In this document: in pieces, positions 38,104-46,407 of the stretch | Position numbering within the stretch: position 1 is the first letter of the stretch | Layout of the letters: each line of letters opens with the position of its first letter | Source of the DNA: Georgfuchsia toluolica | GTDB lineage: Bacteria > Pseudomonadota > Gammaproteobacteria > Burkholderiales > Rhodocyclaceae | DNA: 64,000 nt | Assembly (NCBI RefSeq): GCF_907163265.1 | Contig: NZ_CAJQUM010000001.1 | Coordinates: 2,728,001 to 2,792,000 of the forward strand | Reading direction: 5' to 3' | The notes under the pieces: model-generated | Seen by the model: only the letters and a program-made list of their open reading frames with translations | The model's database searches: none | Told to the model about the DNA's origin: nothing | Made by a program: the position numbers and the translations under genes

Positions 38104-39303
38104 ATGTCCGCTTATGATAAGAGCCATCCCACGCATGAATTAATCGAGCATCTGCGCACGCGGTTTCCTTGTGAGAAAGAAATCGATCGCATTCTGACGC
38201 GAAAAATGCAGCGCCGAGCTGGCCCACCCTTTACCTCGGTCAGTCTCGAGACCCTGGTCAAGGGCACCGAGGCGCTGATACGCAGCGAAATCAAGCGTGA
38301 ATTTCGAATCACCGAGGCCAAATGGCTCTCGGGCGGTGCCTCAAAACTGCAGATGTCCTTTACTCTGAATTGGAACCAGCCCGGCGTCGGCCGGACCAGT
38401 ACGCCCATGGTACTGCGCATGGAACCGTCCGAATCAATAGTAGAGACCAGCCGTCTGCGCGAATTCCAGATCATCAAAGCGTTCGAGAGTCACGTGCCGG
38501 TGCCGCCCATCCACTGGATCGATGCGGAAGGCAATTTTCTCCCCTATCCGGCCATCATCTACGGATTTGTTGAGGGAGTTACCAAACCTTCCAAGGCGAT
38601 CAGCAACGTCGCCGGCCTTTGTACCAACCTCGGCCCCGAGTTACGGCCAATACTCGGGCCGCAGTTCGTCGATCACCTTGCACGCATTCACCTGTTCGAC
38701 TGGAGTACGGCCGATCTAAGCGCCTTCGACAAACCTGCGCCAGGCACGACCCAGGCCGTCGAATGGCAGCTCAACTGCTGGGATCGCATCTGGGAGGAAG
38801 ATTCCAACGAAGACATCCCGCTGATGCGTCTGGCCTCTGCTTGGCTGCGCAACAACATGCCCGTGGTCGACCACGTGTCGGTTATCCATGGCGACTATCG
38901 CACCGGCAATTTCTTATATACCGAGCATGACAACAAGATCTCTGCTTGGCTCGACTGGGAACTAGCTCACCTCGGTGATCGGCATGAAGACCTGGCCTGG
39001 GTGGTGAACGTCATGTTCGGGCACCTCGCCGAAGACGGCAAGACCTTTCTTGTTGGCGGACTGATGTCCGAAAGCGACTTCTGCGAAGCCTATGAGAAGG
39101 CTTCGGGTCTGAGTATCAACCCAAAGCTGCTCACCTATTACCGAATCAAGAACGCCTACCAACTGGCAACCCTGACAAACGCTACGACATATCGCATTAG
39201 CAGCAGCGGCAAGACGCACCATGACATACTCGTGGCCTGGGTCATGGGCTGCTCCTACACTGTTCTTGACGAACTCAGAACACAACTTGAGGAGGTGCTC
39301 TGA
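38104..39303 (+). CDS. APH-family phosphotransferase, kinase 1
   Basis: 399 residues. Aminoglycoside phosphotransferase/choline kinase fold: nucleotide region AKWLSGGASKLQMSF, hinge YPAIIYGFVEGVT, catalytic loop HGDYRTGNF with D264 and N269, and metal-binding D284 in AWLDWELAHLGD. All kinase residues are present, so it should be active. This family includes the kinase domains of ACAD10/ACAD11, which phosphorylate hydroxyacyl substrates; a hydroxyl group on a lipid-like compound is therefore a better guess than a drug. It is paralogous to kinase 2 (43337) and is followed 1 base later by a partner gene. Confidence 0.85.
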   Translation: MSAYDKSHPTHELIEHLRTRFPCEKEIDRILTRKMQRRAGPPFTSVSLETLVKGTEALIRSEIKREFRITEAKWLSGGASKLQMSFTLNWNQPGVGRTSTPMVLRMEPSESIVETSRLREFQIIKAFESHVPVPPIHWIDAEGNFLPYPAIIYGFVEGVTKPSKAISNVAGLCTNLGPELRPILGPQFVDHLARIHLFDWSTADLSAFDKPAPGTTQAVEWQLNCWDRIWEEDSNEDIPLMRLASAWLRNNMPVVDHVSVIHGDYRTGNFLYTEHDNKISAWLDWELAHLGDRHEDLAWVVNVMFGHLAEDGKTFLVGGLMSESDFCEAYEKASGLSINPKLLTYYRIKNAYQLATLTNATTYRISSSGKTHHDILVAWVMGCSYTVLDELRTQLEEVL

Positions 39304-39304
39304 C

Positions 39305-39859
39305 ATGGAACTTCGCCCCGCACTGCAGATTAAAACTGTTATCAAGGCCATGACAGACGTGGTACTCCCAGCCGTGGCCGCGGACAACAAGCTGGCGCAG
39401 GAACAGGTGCGCCTGGTGATCGGTATGCTGCATCTGGTGGCCCAGCGCCTGCCGCTGATGTATCGCTATGATCGCGACGAGTTGTTGCGCTTCCTCGCCC
39501 TGGCAGAAACCCTGAAGAGCCAGGCCAAGGGCCTGCCCGGCGCGGACGAAGCGATGTACGCCCTGTCCACCAGCGTCGAAGTGGGCGAAGACGTGCTGGA
39601 ACGCGCGCGCGCCGAGCCGAGCGAGCTGGAAGCGGCGAACTTTGACTTGCGCGAGAAGATCGGCGCGCTGATCATGGCGATCTATGCCACGAACGACATG
39701 GCGAAACTCACGCACATTAGCTCGAGTGTGACGACGCATGCCAAGGGGCAACTGCTGCGAGAACGTTCATGGCTGATTACGCAGGGCTGGGAACCCGATC
39801 CGAAGGCAATCCCGGCCATCGAAACCCTGATCGGCGAGAGACCGGGAACGCGTTCTTAG
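39305..39859 (+). CDS. Unknown protein A1, partner of kinase 1
   Basis: 184 residues, helical and charged (IKTVIKAMTDVVLPAVAADN, RYDRDELLRFLALAETL, DVLERARAEPSELEAANFDL). No signal peptide or membrane segment. ATG lies 1 base past the kinase stop and inside its ribosome-site region, so translation is probably coupled. A paralogue sits in the same place behind kinase 2. I do not recognise the family. The strict pairing suggests a subunit, regulator or substrate-binding partner of the kinase. Confidence 0.7.
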   Translation: MELRPALQIKTVIKAMTDVVLPAVAADNKLAQEQVRLVIGMLHLVAQRLPLMYRYDRDELLRFLALAETLKSQAKGLPGADEAMYALSTSVEVGEDVLERARAEPSELEAANFDLREKIGALIMAIYATNDMAKLTHISSSVTTHAKGQLLRERSWLITQGWEPDPKAIPAIETLIGERPGTRS

Positions 39860-40089
39860 TTCTCGTGAGCCGATAATTTAGACCACAAGCGGTGAAGCCA
39901 TGACGATGTCGTATCCCTCCATTGCCGACTGTTGCGTATGAGTTAAGAAGACTGCGCCCCATACGTACGATCATCGACTGACTGGCTCCATCTGTGAGAC
40001 GACTTGTCCAAGAGTGATCTTACTGAGTACTGCCCCTATAACACTTGATTGAAAAACAATATGAGCGCCCATTATGGAGAGCTGACAAA

Positions 40090-41001
40090 ATGAGTAAGCA
40101 ATATGAAATATACGAAGGCCTGATTCCTGGTGACGGTAATCCCAACTGGGGCCAAAGCTTTTACTACAACTTCTATGATCCCACGACCAAGGTTGCCGCG
40201 CTGATTCGCCTTGGCCTGCATGAAAACCACCGGGAAAGTAATACCTGGTTTATCTTCTTTAAAGACGGTCTGCCGATCTTCAATCGGGTGAATATGAACT
40301 TGCCCTATACCTACGATCGACCGGCAAACGGCGTCAAGATTGCCGGCATGTACATTCATGCCGTCGAACCCTTGAAGAAGACCCGAATAGTGTTCTCAAG
40401 TAAGGATTTTTCGGTGGATCTTGCTTGGGACGAATTGCATCCCTTGGAGGATGCGATTGCGATTGCCCAGAACGTCCAGGTATTTCCCACCGAAATGGCG
40501 CACATTCATCTCGAAGGTACGTCAAGAGTAAGTGGCCACATCATCCATCGCGGTGACCGTACAGAAATTAACGGTACCGGTTTTCGCGATATCGGCGCAG
40601 GTCCCCGAAACTGGGACTGTCTCGCCCACTACCGCCTGGCATGGCCAATATTCGAGAACGGCACCGCGCTCGCAGGCCTTCGCGCCGTCTCAACCGACAA
40701 ACAAACATCGTACATGCGCATGTACCACGACGGCAAGAAGTGGCTGCGGGTCAAGGACATCGAAGCTAAACAGACCTATGCCGATGACACTTTCTCGATT
40801 GCCAGCGGACACTGGAAATTCACCGACGAGAATGACCGAAAATACGAGTTCACCTTCAAGCCTTTGCTCCGTTGGTTCTTCTCCCTGGACAACTTCATCA
40901 TGTGCGAACAGATCGCGGAGTACCGCATGTCTGACGGGACAGTCGGCTACGGCATGTGCGAGAACGGTTACCGCTTGCCTTGGAAGGGTTTTGATGTCTG
41001 A
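40090..41001 (+). CDS. AttH/CrtC-like beta-barrel protein (DUF7064/7065 type), copy 1
   Basis: 303 residues from ATG 40090. The N-terminal half has WGQSFYYNFYDPTTKVAALI and VEPLKKTRIVFSSKDFSVDL; the second has GTGFRDIGAGPRNWDCLAHY. This two-barrel lipocalin-like architecture is shared by AttH and the carotenoid hydratase CrtC, whose NGxGxRDxSxGxRxW block matches in type. Such proteins bind or hydrate/dehydrate hydrophobic molecules. Here binding or lyase action on the pathway substrate is inference. Copy 2 is at 42105. Confidence 0.6.
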   Translation: MSKQYEIYEGLIPGDGNPNWGQSFYYNFYDPTTKVAALIRLGLHENHRESNTWFIFFKDGLPIFNRVNMNLPYTYDRPANGVKIAGMYIHAVEPLKKTRIVFSSKDFSVDLAWDELHPLEDAIAIAQNVQVFPTEMAHIHLEGTSRVSGHIIHRGDRTEINGTGFRDIGAGPRNWDCLAHYRLAWPIFENGTALAGLRAVSTDKQTSYMRMYHDGKKWLRVKDIEAKQTYADDTFSIASGHWKFTDENDRKYEFTFKPLLRWFFSLDNFIMCEQIAEYRMSDGTVGYGMCENGYRLPWKGFDV

Positions 41002-41093
41002 GTAAAACTCATTTCATAGATACCAGAATCGCCAAAGCAGGATCATCGAAAAGGCGAGGTGAACAAAGGCGGTAAATTTGAGAGGGGATGGCA

Positions 41094-41894
41094 ATGAAGG
41101 GTAAGCAATTTTACGGGAAGATCGCGGTGATTACCGGCGGCACGACAGGTATCGGTGCGGCTACGGCACAACTCTTAGTGGAAGAAGGCGCGCGCGTTGT
41201 GATCTGCGCCCGTAAAGAACCCGCCGTTGACAGTTGGGCGCACAAAATCAGCGCTGACTCCATGATCTTCCAAAAATGCGACGTTGCCATTCGGACGGAG
41301 GTTGAAGCCGTAATCGAAAAAGCAGCCGATGCTTTTGGCGGCCTAGACATCCTTATCAACAATGCCGGCCTGCCCTGCCTCGGATTCACACCCGACCTCG
41401 ACCCTGAAACGTGGGCTCAGACTATCGCTGTCAATCTCAATGCTGTTTTCTATGCATGCAGGGCGGCCATTCCCTTAATGAAGCGCCGCCATGGTGGCGC
41501 CATAGTCAACACTTCTTCGATTTCCGGTCTTGCCGCCGACTATGGGTTCACTGCCTACAACGCCGCAAAAGGTGCTGTGAACAATTATACGAAATCGCTG
41601 GCAATTGACCATGCCAAGGACAACATTCGCGCAAATGCCGTCTGCGTCGGCTATGTGGATACTCCCATGAGCGCCTTCATCATCGAAGCGGGACTAAGCA
41701 AGACTTGGGTTGATAACGTCCCAATGGGACGTGCCGGCCGACCAGAGGAAATCGCTAACGTGTTGGCTTTTCTTGCCTCCGATGCGGCGAGTTTCATGAC
41801 CGGGAGCATCGTGGTCGCCGATGGCGGACTTATGGCAGCCACCGGCCAACCGAATTTGCCCAAGCTTGTGGCACAGATGCAATCAAAGAGCTAG
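41094..41894 (+). CDS. Short-chain dehydrogenase/reductase (SDR 2)
   Basis: 266 residues. ATG 41094 is preferred to ATG 41088 because GAGGGG lies six bases before it. TGGTTGIGAATAQL, NNAGLP, catalytic TSSISGL...YNAAKGAVN, and MTGSIVVADGGLMAA. The arginine after strand 2 (VVICARKEP) suggests NADP(H). It lies between the two AttH/CrtC-like genes. Related to SDR 1 only at family level, so probably a different step. Confidence 0.9.
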   Translation: MKGKQFYGKIAVITGGTTGIGAATAQLLVEEGARVVICARKEPAVDSWAHKISADSMIFQKCDVAIRTEVEAVIEKAADAFGGLDILINNAGLPCLGFTPDLDPETWAQTIAVNLNAVFYACRAAIPLMKRRHGGAIVNTSSISGLAADYGFTAYNAAKGAVNNYTKSLAIDHAKDNIRANAVCVGYVDTPMSAFIIEAGLSKTWVDNVPMGRAGRPEEIANVLAFLASDAASFMTGSIVVADGGLMAATGQPNLPKLVAQMQSKS

Positions 41895-42104
41895 TCCGAC
41901 AGTTCGTCGTCAACATAAGCTGATAATTGCCCGCGAGAATCAACTCAACAATAGAGGATCCCGCCGACCAGGAAACATCTCATCTTCCGACGCCAGTCTA
42001 AGCACTCCGGCGTCCCAAAGTCATTGACACACAATTCTGATTCAACCGAATAATGCGCAACTTCAATAGGCTTTAGCTATCGCTCAAATACGAAAGGAAG
42101 TACG

Positions 42105-43325
42105 ATGCCCCACATGCTAACCCCCTACGACGAGTTTCCTCTACATACCACCCCTTATCCCGTCAGCTACATTCCATCGACCGATTTCAACTGGGACGAA
42201 GGGTACTTCTTTGGGGTGATCAACCCGGATGAAAAAATTTTCTTCTGCACGGGTTTCCGGATCAATCCGAACACTGACATGATTGGGGGTTACGCGCTCT
42301 TTAATCTCGGCGGTGTCCAACGTACCTTTCGTTTTAGTCGCAGCTGGCGACAGGACTACAACCTCTGTGTCGGACCTTTCCGGGTTCAGATCATTGAGCC
42401 GCTCAAGAAGATCCGCCTGATCCTTGATGACAACGACAGCGGCATCAGTTTCGATATCCTGTGGGAAGGATCGTCTCCTGCATTTCTTGAGGGACATCAC
42501 AGCGCCGAGAGGCGGGGACGGCGTACCACCGACCAGAGTCGCTATACACAACCGGGCACGACAAGCGGGATCCTGCGTCTCGGCAAACGCAACTGGGATG
42601 TTGGCAATAGTGGCTGGGTCGGCGTACGCGACCATAGTTGGGGTCTCTATTTCGAACGACCTCCCTTTGCCGTTGACGATCGCTGGCTACCTCCCAAACC
42701 ACCGAGCGGTGCAGCGCGCGCGCTGCGTTTCTGGGTGGTGTTCAAAAGTGGGGACTACAGCGGCTTTTATCACATGCACGAGGATGCCGAAGGCATGCAG
42801 CGCAAGCTTGACGACGTCTTCGGCACGCCGTTCGGAGGACGCATCTACAAGGGTTGGGCGGATGAGGTGATCGAGATGGCCGGCGCCAGCCATGCCATTG
42901 AGTTTGAACCCGGCACGCGGATCATGAGATGTGCTGTAGTCACTCTCAAGGACAGTCACGGTCGCGAATGGCGTCAAGAGATGGAAGCCGCGGCGCCACC
43001 CTGGGTTCCGCAAACAATCGGCTATACGCCGGGAAGCTGGAAGGATGGCGGCACAGTCCACTGTTATCACGGTTCCGAGACCCTAGTGACTGAATGGGAC
43101 GAGTTCGATTTTTCGAAACAGCCGTTCCACTATGTTCCCTATGGCGCCGACGGCACGAACGCGCCTGACTCCATGCAGATGGGGCTGAGTTACAGAGAAC
43201 CGATCCACGGCGTCGAGTATTTGCTCCGCATCACGACCTACGCGCCCGATGGCACCGTAACGAAAGGTGCTGGCCATCTCGAGATGTTCATCAACGGCCC
43301 GTACAAACCTTACGGCTTCAAATGA
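42105..43325 (+). CDS. AttH/CrtC-like beta-barrel protein (DUF7064/7065 type), copy 2
   Basis: 406 residues, GAAAGGAAG before the ATG. It aligns with the protein at 40090: IEPLKKIRLILDDNDSGISF matches VEPLKKTRIVFSSKDFSVDL, and KRNWDVGNSGWVGVRDHSWG matches the GFRDIGAGPRNWD region. It is ~100 residues longer, mostly in the C-terminal barrel. No signal peptide. Its stop precedes the kinase 2 start by 11 bases, so the two are co-translated. Function as for copy 1 is inference. Confidence 0.6.
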   Translation: MPHMLTPYDEFPLHTTPYPVSYIPSTDFNWDEGYFFGVINPDEKIFFCTGFRINPNTDMIGGYALFNLGGVQRTFRFSRSWRQDYNLCVGPFRVQIIEPLKKIRLILDDNDSGISFDILWEGSSPAFLEGHHSAERRGRRTTDQSRYTQPGTTSGILRLGKRNWDVGNSGWVGVRDHSWGLYFERPPFAVDDRWLPPKPPSGAARALRFWVVFKSGDYSGFYHMHEDAEGMQRKLDDVFGTPFGGRIYKGWADEVIEMAGASHAIEFEPGTRIMRCAVVTLKDSHGREWRQEMEAAAPPWVPQTIGYTPGSWKDGGTVHCYHGSETLVTEWDEFDFSKQPFHYVPYGADGTNAPDSMQMGLSYREPIHGVEYLLRITTYAPDGTVTKGAGHLEMFINGPYKPYGFK

Positions 43326-43336
43326 GGAACAGTACC

Positions 43337-44539
43337 ATGGATGTGGCAGCTATTGATAAGAACCATCCTTCACCGAAATGGATCGCCAGCCTGCGGAAAC
43401 GCTTTCCCTGCGAAAAGGAGATGGATCGCATCTTCACCCGCAAACTGCAGCGCCGGAACGGCCCCAGCTACTCGCCGGTCAGCCTGGAAACCCTATGTGC
43501 CAGCCTGCACTCTCTACTGGCGAATGAACTGAAAGACACCTTCGAAGTTCGCGATGCGAAATGGCTCTCGGGAGGGGCCTCCAAACTCCAAGTTGCATTC
43601 AAGCTCGACTGGAATCAACCGGGCGTCGGCCGCACCATAACGCCCATGGTGATTCGCATGGAGCCGGCCGAATCTATTGTTGAAACGAGCCGGTTGCGCG
43701 AATTCCAGGTCATCAGGGCGGTCGGCGAGATATTGCCTGTGCCCCCCGTCTATTGGATCGACCAGGACGGCACGCATTTTCCCTATCCGGCGATCATCTA
43801 CGGTTTTGCCGAAGGCGTTGCGAAGCCGAGCGGTGTCGTGAGCAACGTCACCGGGCTCGGCACCAATTTCGGCCCGGAGGTCAGGAAGGTACTGGCCAAG
43901 CAGTATGTCGAGCATCTTGCCAAGCTGCATACTTGGGACTGGCGCAAGGCCGATCTGAGTTCCCTGGATGTTCCGGCCCTCGGCACCGATGCTATCAGCA
44001 TGCACCTGAACTGGTGGGAGCGCATCTGGGAGGAAGACAGCAACCGGGACATTCCGCTCATGAGGCTGGCCGCCATCTGGCTGCGCGACAACATGCCCAC
44101 TGTTGATCGACTTTCGCTGGTGCATGGCGATTTCCGCGCAGGCAACTTCCTGTATACCGAGCATGACGATCGCATCACCGCCTGGCTGGACTGGGAACTG
44201 GCATACCTCGGCGATTTCCACTACGATGTTGCGTTTACGACGCTGCCTTATTTCTCTCATTACTCAGAGGATGGGTCGACTCTCCTCGCCAGCGGCATGA
44301 TGCCGGTCCAGGCGTTGTATGAAGCCTTCGAGAAGGCCTCGGGCTTGACCATTGATCAGAAGACCATCGATTACTATCATATCTTTCAATCTTACCGTAC
44401 CGCCGTTATCGTCATTGCATCCGGCTACAGGCCAGCACGCAACGGCAAGACCCATCAGGATCTGTTACTGACCTGGGTCATGGGTTTGGGTTATCCCGTC
44501 CTGGCATATTTGCGCGATAAACTAGAGGAGGTAGGCTAA
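43337..44539 (+). CDS. APH-family phosphotransferase, kinase 2
   Basis: 400 residues from ATG 43337, chosen because GAGGA lies at the right distance and because the N terminus then aligns with kinase 1 (IDKNHPSPKW against YDKSHPTHEL). Same motifs: AKWLSGGASKLQ, YPAIIYGFAEGVA, HGDFRAGNF, AWLDWELAYLGD. The two kinases share long identical stretches such as GASKLQ, NQPGVGRT and RFPCEKE, so they come from one duplication. The neighbour order kinase-partner is repeated exactly. Confidence 0.85.
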   Translation: MDVAAIDKNHPSPKWIASLRKRFPCEKEMDRIFTRKLQRRNGPSYSPVSLETLCASLHSLLANELKDTFEVRDAKWLSGGASKLQVAFKLDWNQPGVGRTITPMVIRMEPAESIVETSRLREFQVIRAVGEILPVPPVYWIDQDGTHFPYPAIIYGFAEGVAKPSGVVSNVTGLGTNFGPEVRKVLAKQYVEHLAKLHTWDWRKADLSSLDVPALGTDAISMHLNWWERIWEEDSNRDIPLMRLAAIWLRDNMPTVDRLSLVHGDFRAGNFLYTEHDDRITAWLDWELAYLGDFHYDVAFTTLPYFSHYSEDGSTLLASGMMPVQALYEAFEKASGLTIDQKTIDYYHIFQSYRTAVIVIASGYRPARNGKTHQDLLLTWVMGLGYPVLAYLRDKLEEVG

Positions 44540-45079
44540 ATGGACGTACGTCCCGACATACAGCTGCAGGCCATGATCAAAGCCATGATTGACGTGGTGC
44601 TGCCGGCGGTCGATCCTGAGCACAAGATGGCCCAGGAACAGGCGAGGCTCGTCATCGGCACACTGCAGATGATCTATAAGCGTCTGCCGATTGCCTATCG
44701 TTATGATCGTGACGAATTAGACCGATACGTGAAACTTTCCCGCGAACTGATTGCGCAAGTGAACCCTAATGCCGGCGGCGCCGCCATGACGCAACTCAAG
44801 GCGCTGGTGGAACAAGGCGCTGACGTGCTGGAACGGGCACGTGCCGAGCCGGCGGAACTGGAGACGGCGATTTTCGATCTACGCGCAACTGTCGGGGAAC
44901 TGATTAAAGCCGTGCATGCGAAAGGTGGCGAGGCGGCACTGGCATCGGTCAGAAAGCTCGTGCTAAGCGCGTCCAAGGAAGAACAGGATCGTGAGCGTGC
45001 GCTTGTTGTCAACATGGGTTTCGAATCCGATCCAGCGTGCATACCGCCGCCCATCGAAACTTTGCTGCCGCGGATTTAG
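44540..45079 (+). CDS. Unknown protein A2, partner of kinase 2
   Basis: 179 residues; the ATG directly abuts the kinase 2 stop (TAAATG). Paralogue of A1: QAMIKAMIDVVLPAVDPEHK, RLPIAYRYDRDELDRYVKL and DVLERARAEPAELETAIFDL match closely; the C-terminal third diverges, ending with a shared (P)IETL motif. Helical and soluble. Family not recognised. Co-conservation with the kinase in two copies is the main clue to its role. Confidence 0.7.
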   Translation: MDVRPDIQLQAMIKAMIDVVLPAVDPEHKMAQEQARLVIGTLQMIYKRLPIAYRYDRDELDRYVKLSRELIAQVNPNAGGAAMTQLKALVEQGADVLERARAEPAELETAIFDLRATVGELIKAVHAKGGEAALASVRKLVLSASKEEQDRERALVVNMGFESDPACIPPPIETLLPRI

Positions 45080-45081
45080 AG

Positions 45082-45122
45082 TCCCCTTCGGGGATCCACA
45101 AACTCCTCGCCTTTAGGCGAGG
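45082..45122 (+). terminator. Tandem hairpins ending the kinase/SDR operon
   Basis: Two stems follow the last stop: TCCCC/GGGGA (45082-45094) and CCTCGCC, loop TTTA, GGCGAGG (45105-45122). There is no clear T tract after the second. Position and strength suggest termination. Confidence 0.55.
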
Positions 45123-45139
45123 GTAATTCATGTTCAAAT

Positions 45140-45226
45140 TAATTTGATACAAACATAGAAACAGGGGAAATGGCACTGATTCATTTGTCGTCTATCTGGG
45201 CAGTATCGTCGACGACAGGATAGAAA
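45140..45226 (+). repeat. Direct repeat L1, copy 2
   Basis: Second copy of the sequence at 36614-36701, same orientation, beginning 61 bases after the final gene of the kinase cluster. The short frame of copy 1 is broken here by a base loss. Confidence 0.7.
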
Positions 45227-45308
45227 TACTATCTATTGAGATTCGTATATATTGGGCCGAGACAAACTATCGTCGATCCTGAATTTGCTCTACCAGCAGA
45301 GGTTCGCT

Positions 45309-46133
45309 TTAGACTTTCTTGCTCTGTTGCTTCGCACACCCAGCAACAGATGGTGATGCCGCCATATGATATTGGCCGATGAACCCCAACTGTGACGCCT
45401 TCACAACTGTTTGTGGACGATTGCTGGTGTTAAGTTTCATTGCCGCATTGTTGAGGTGGAAACGGATAGTAGAAGTGGACCGCCCGATGATAAGGGCTAT
45501 TTCTTCGTCGGTCTTGCCGAAAGCAGCCCACTTCAAGCACAAGACTTCCCGCTTGGTCAGGTGAGGATCATTAACTTTCAGTTGATCGTTCGGCCGGGTT
45601 ACTTTTCTGTAGCCATTGATAAACCGACTCGCCATGACCAGCAAGTCGTCCCCGTGTCGCCGATAGACAGGTACAACGTCAAAATCCTCATCAAAATTGT
45701 ACCAACCCACTGCGCCGATGGTTCCCATCGACATATGGATGGGAACTATGATTCCAGACGTTGGGTTGAACCCAAGCTTGCCGATATTGCATAAATCGTC
45801 AGAATTCAGTAATCCACTGGGCTGATTGGATATGAATCTTCCCCCGCTGAAACAAAAGGTTTCACTCTCGTGACGGCAGGCCACACTGATTGGATCACCC
45901 AAGGCAAGGGCCTTGTTCTGGTACCAATTGCTTTTTTCGACCCACCTGAATACTTCAACCGCAAGAATGTTCCCCTCTGCATCGCACATGGGTGCGGGAC
46001 TTGAAATGTCATCACAGGCAAGAATGAGAAAGGGCCCCAATTCCTCAGATATTTCACGCATCCGCAGCGCAGCCGTTCGAATGTCATCCGGTTCTCGGAT
46101 AAAGACATCAAACGCACTGCTAATCCCTTTCAT
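45309..46133 (-). CDS. LuxR-type transcription regulator
   Basis: 274 residues from ATG 46133 with TAGGAGATCTCC upstream. C-terminal LuxR HTH: LTKREVLCLKWAAFGKTDEE, IALIIGRSTSTIRFHLNNAA. The N-terminal ~190 residues have a GAF/autoinducer-binding-like layout (GIIVPIHMSMGTIGAVGWYN), so a small hydrophobic ligand is plausible. It is divergent from the DUF1302-DUF1329 operon across ~275 bases and is the obvious local regulator. Confidence 0.85.
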   Translation of the reverse strand: MKGISSAFDVFIREPDDIRTAALRMREISEELGPFLILACDDISSPAPMCDAEGNILAVEVFRWVEKSNWYQNKALALGDPISVACRHESETFCFSGGRFISNQPSGLLNSDDLCNIGKLGFNPTSGIIVPIHMSMGTIGAVGWYNFDEDFDVVPVYRRHGDDLLVMASRFINGYRKVTRPNDQLKVNDPHLTKREVLCLKWAAFGKTDEEIALIIGRSTSTIRFHLNNAAMKLNTSNRPQTVVKASQLGFIGQYHMAASPSVAGCAKQQSKKV

Positions 46134-46169
46134 CGGAGATCTCCTAAGACAGGCCAACCTTTGGTAACT

Positions 46170-46213
46170 CAATAGCAATACTTTCCAACAACAAAGGCTA
46201 TTATGTTCAATAC
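46170..46213 (+). repeat. Direct repeat L2, copy 1
   Basis: 44 bases (CAATAGCAATACTTTCCAAC...) matching 53864-53907 at 39 of 44 positions in the same orientation. It lies in the regulator's own upstream region, 37 bases before its start codon. Confidence 0.7.
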
Positions 46214-46407
46214 ACGCAAATTCGTGCTCGCATAACATACGCACACTCACCGCAATAAGAGGCCAGAAATATCATACTCCTCGAAGTTTAAAGATTGCGA
46301 GACAGGCAGAAATAAGGTAACTCTGCCAAGAGTGAGTAGTTTTGAACGGTTTTCTAATATTAACTTGACGAGTTTGTACTTTACCTTTACATAGGGGGGG
46401 GCGAGAG

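Noticed and set aside
38104-39303. Aminoglycoside resistance enzyme
   Set aside because: The APH fold is shared by many metabolic kinases; the duplicated catabolic context and lack of mobile resistance markers argue against resistance.
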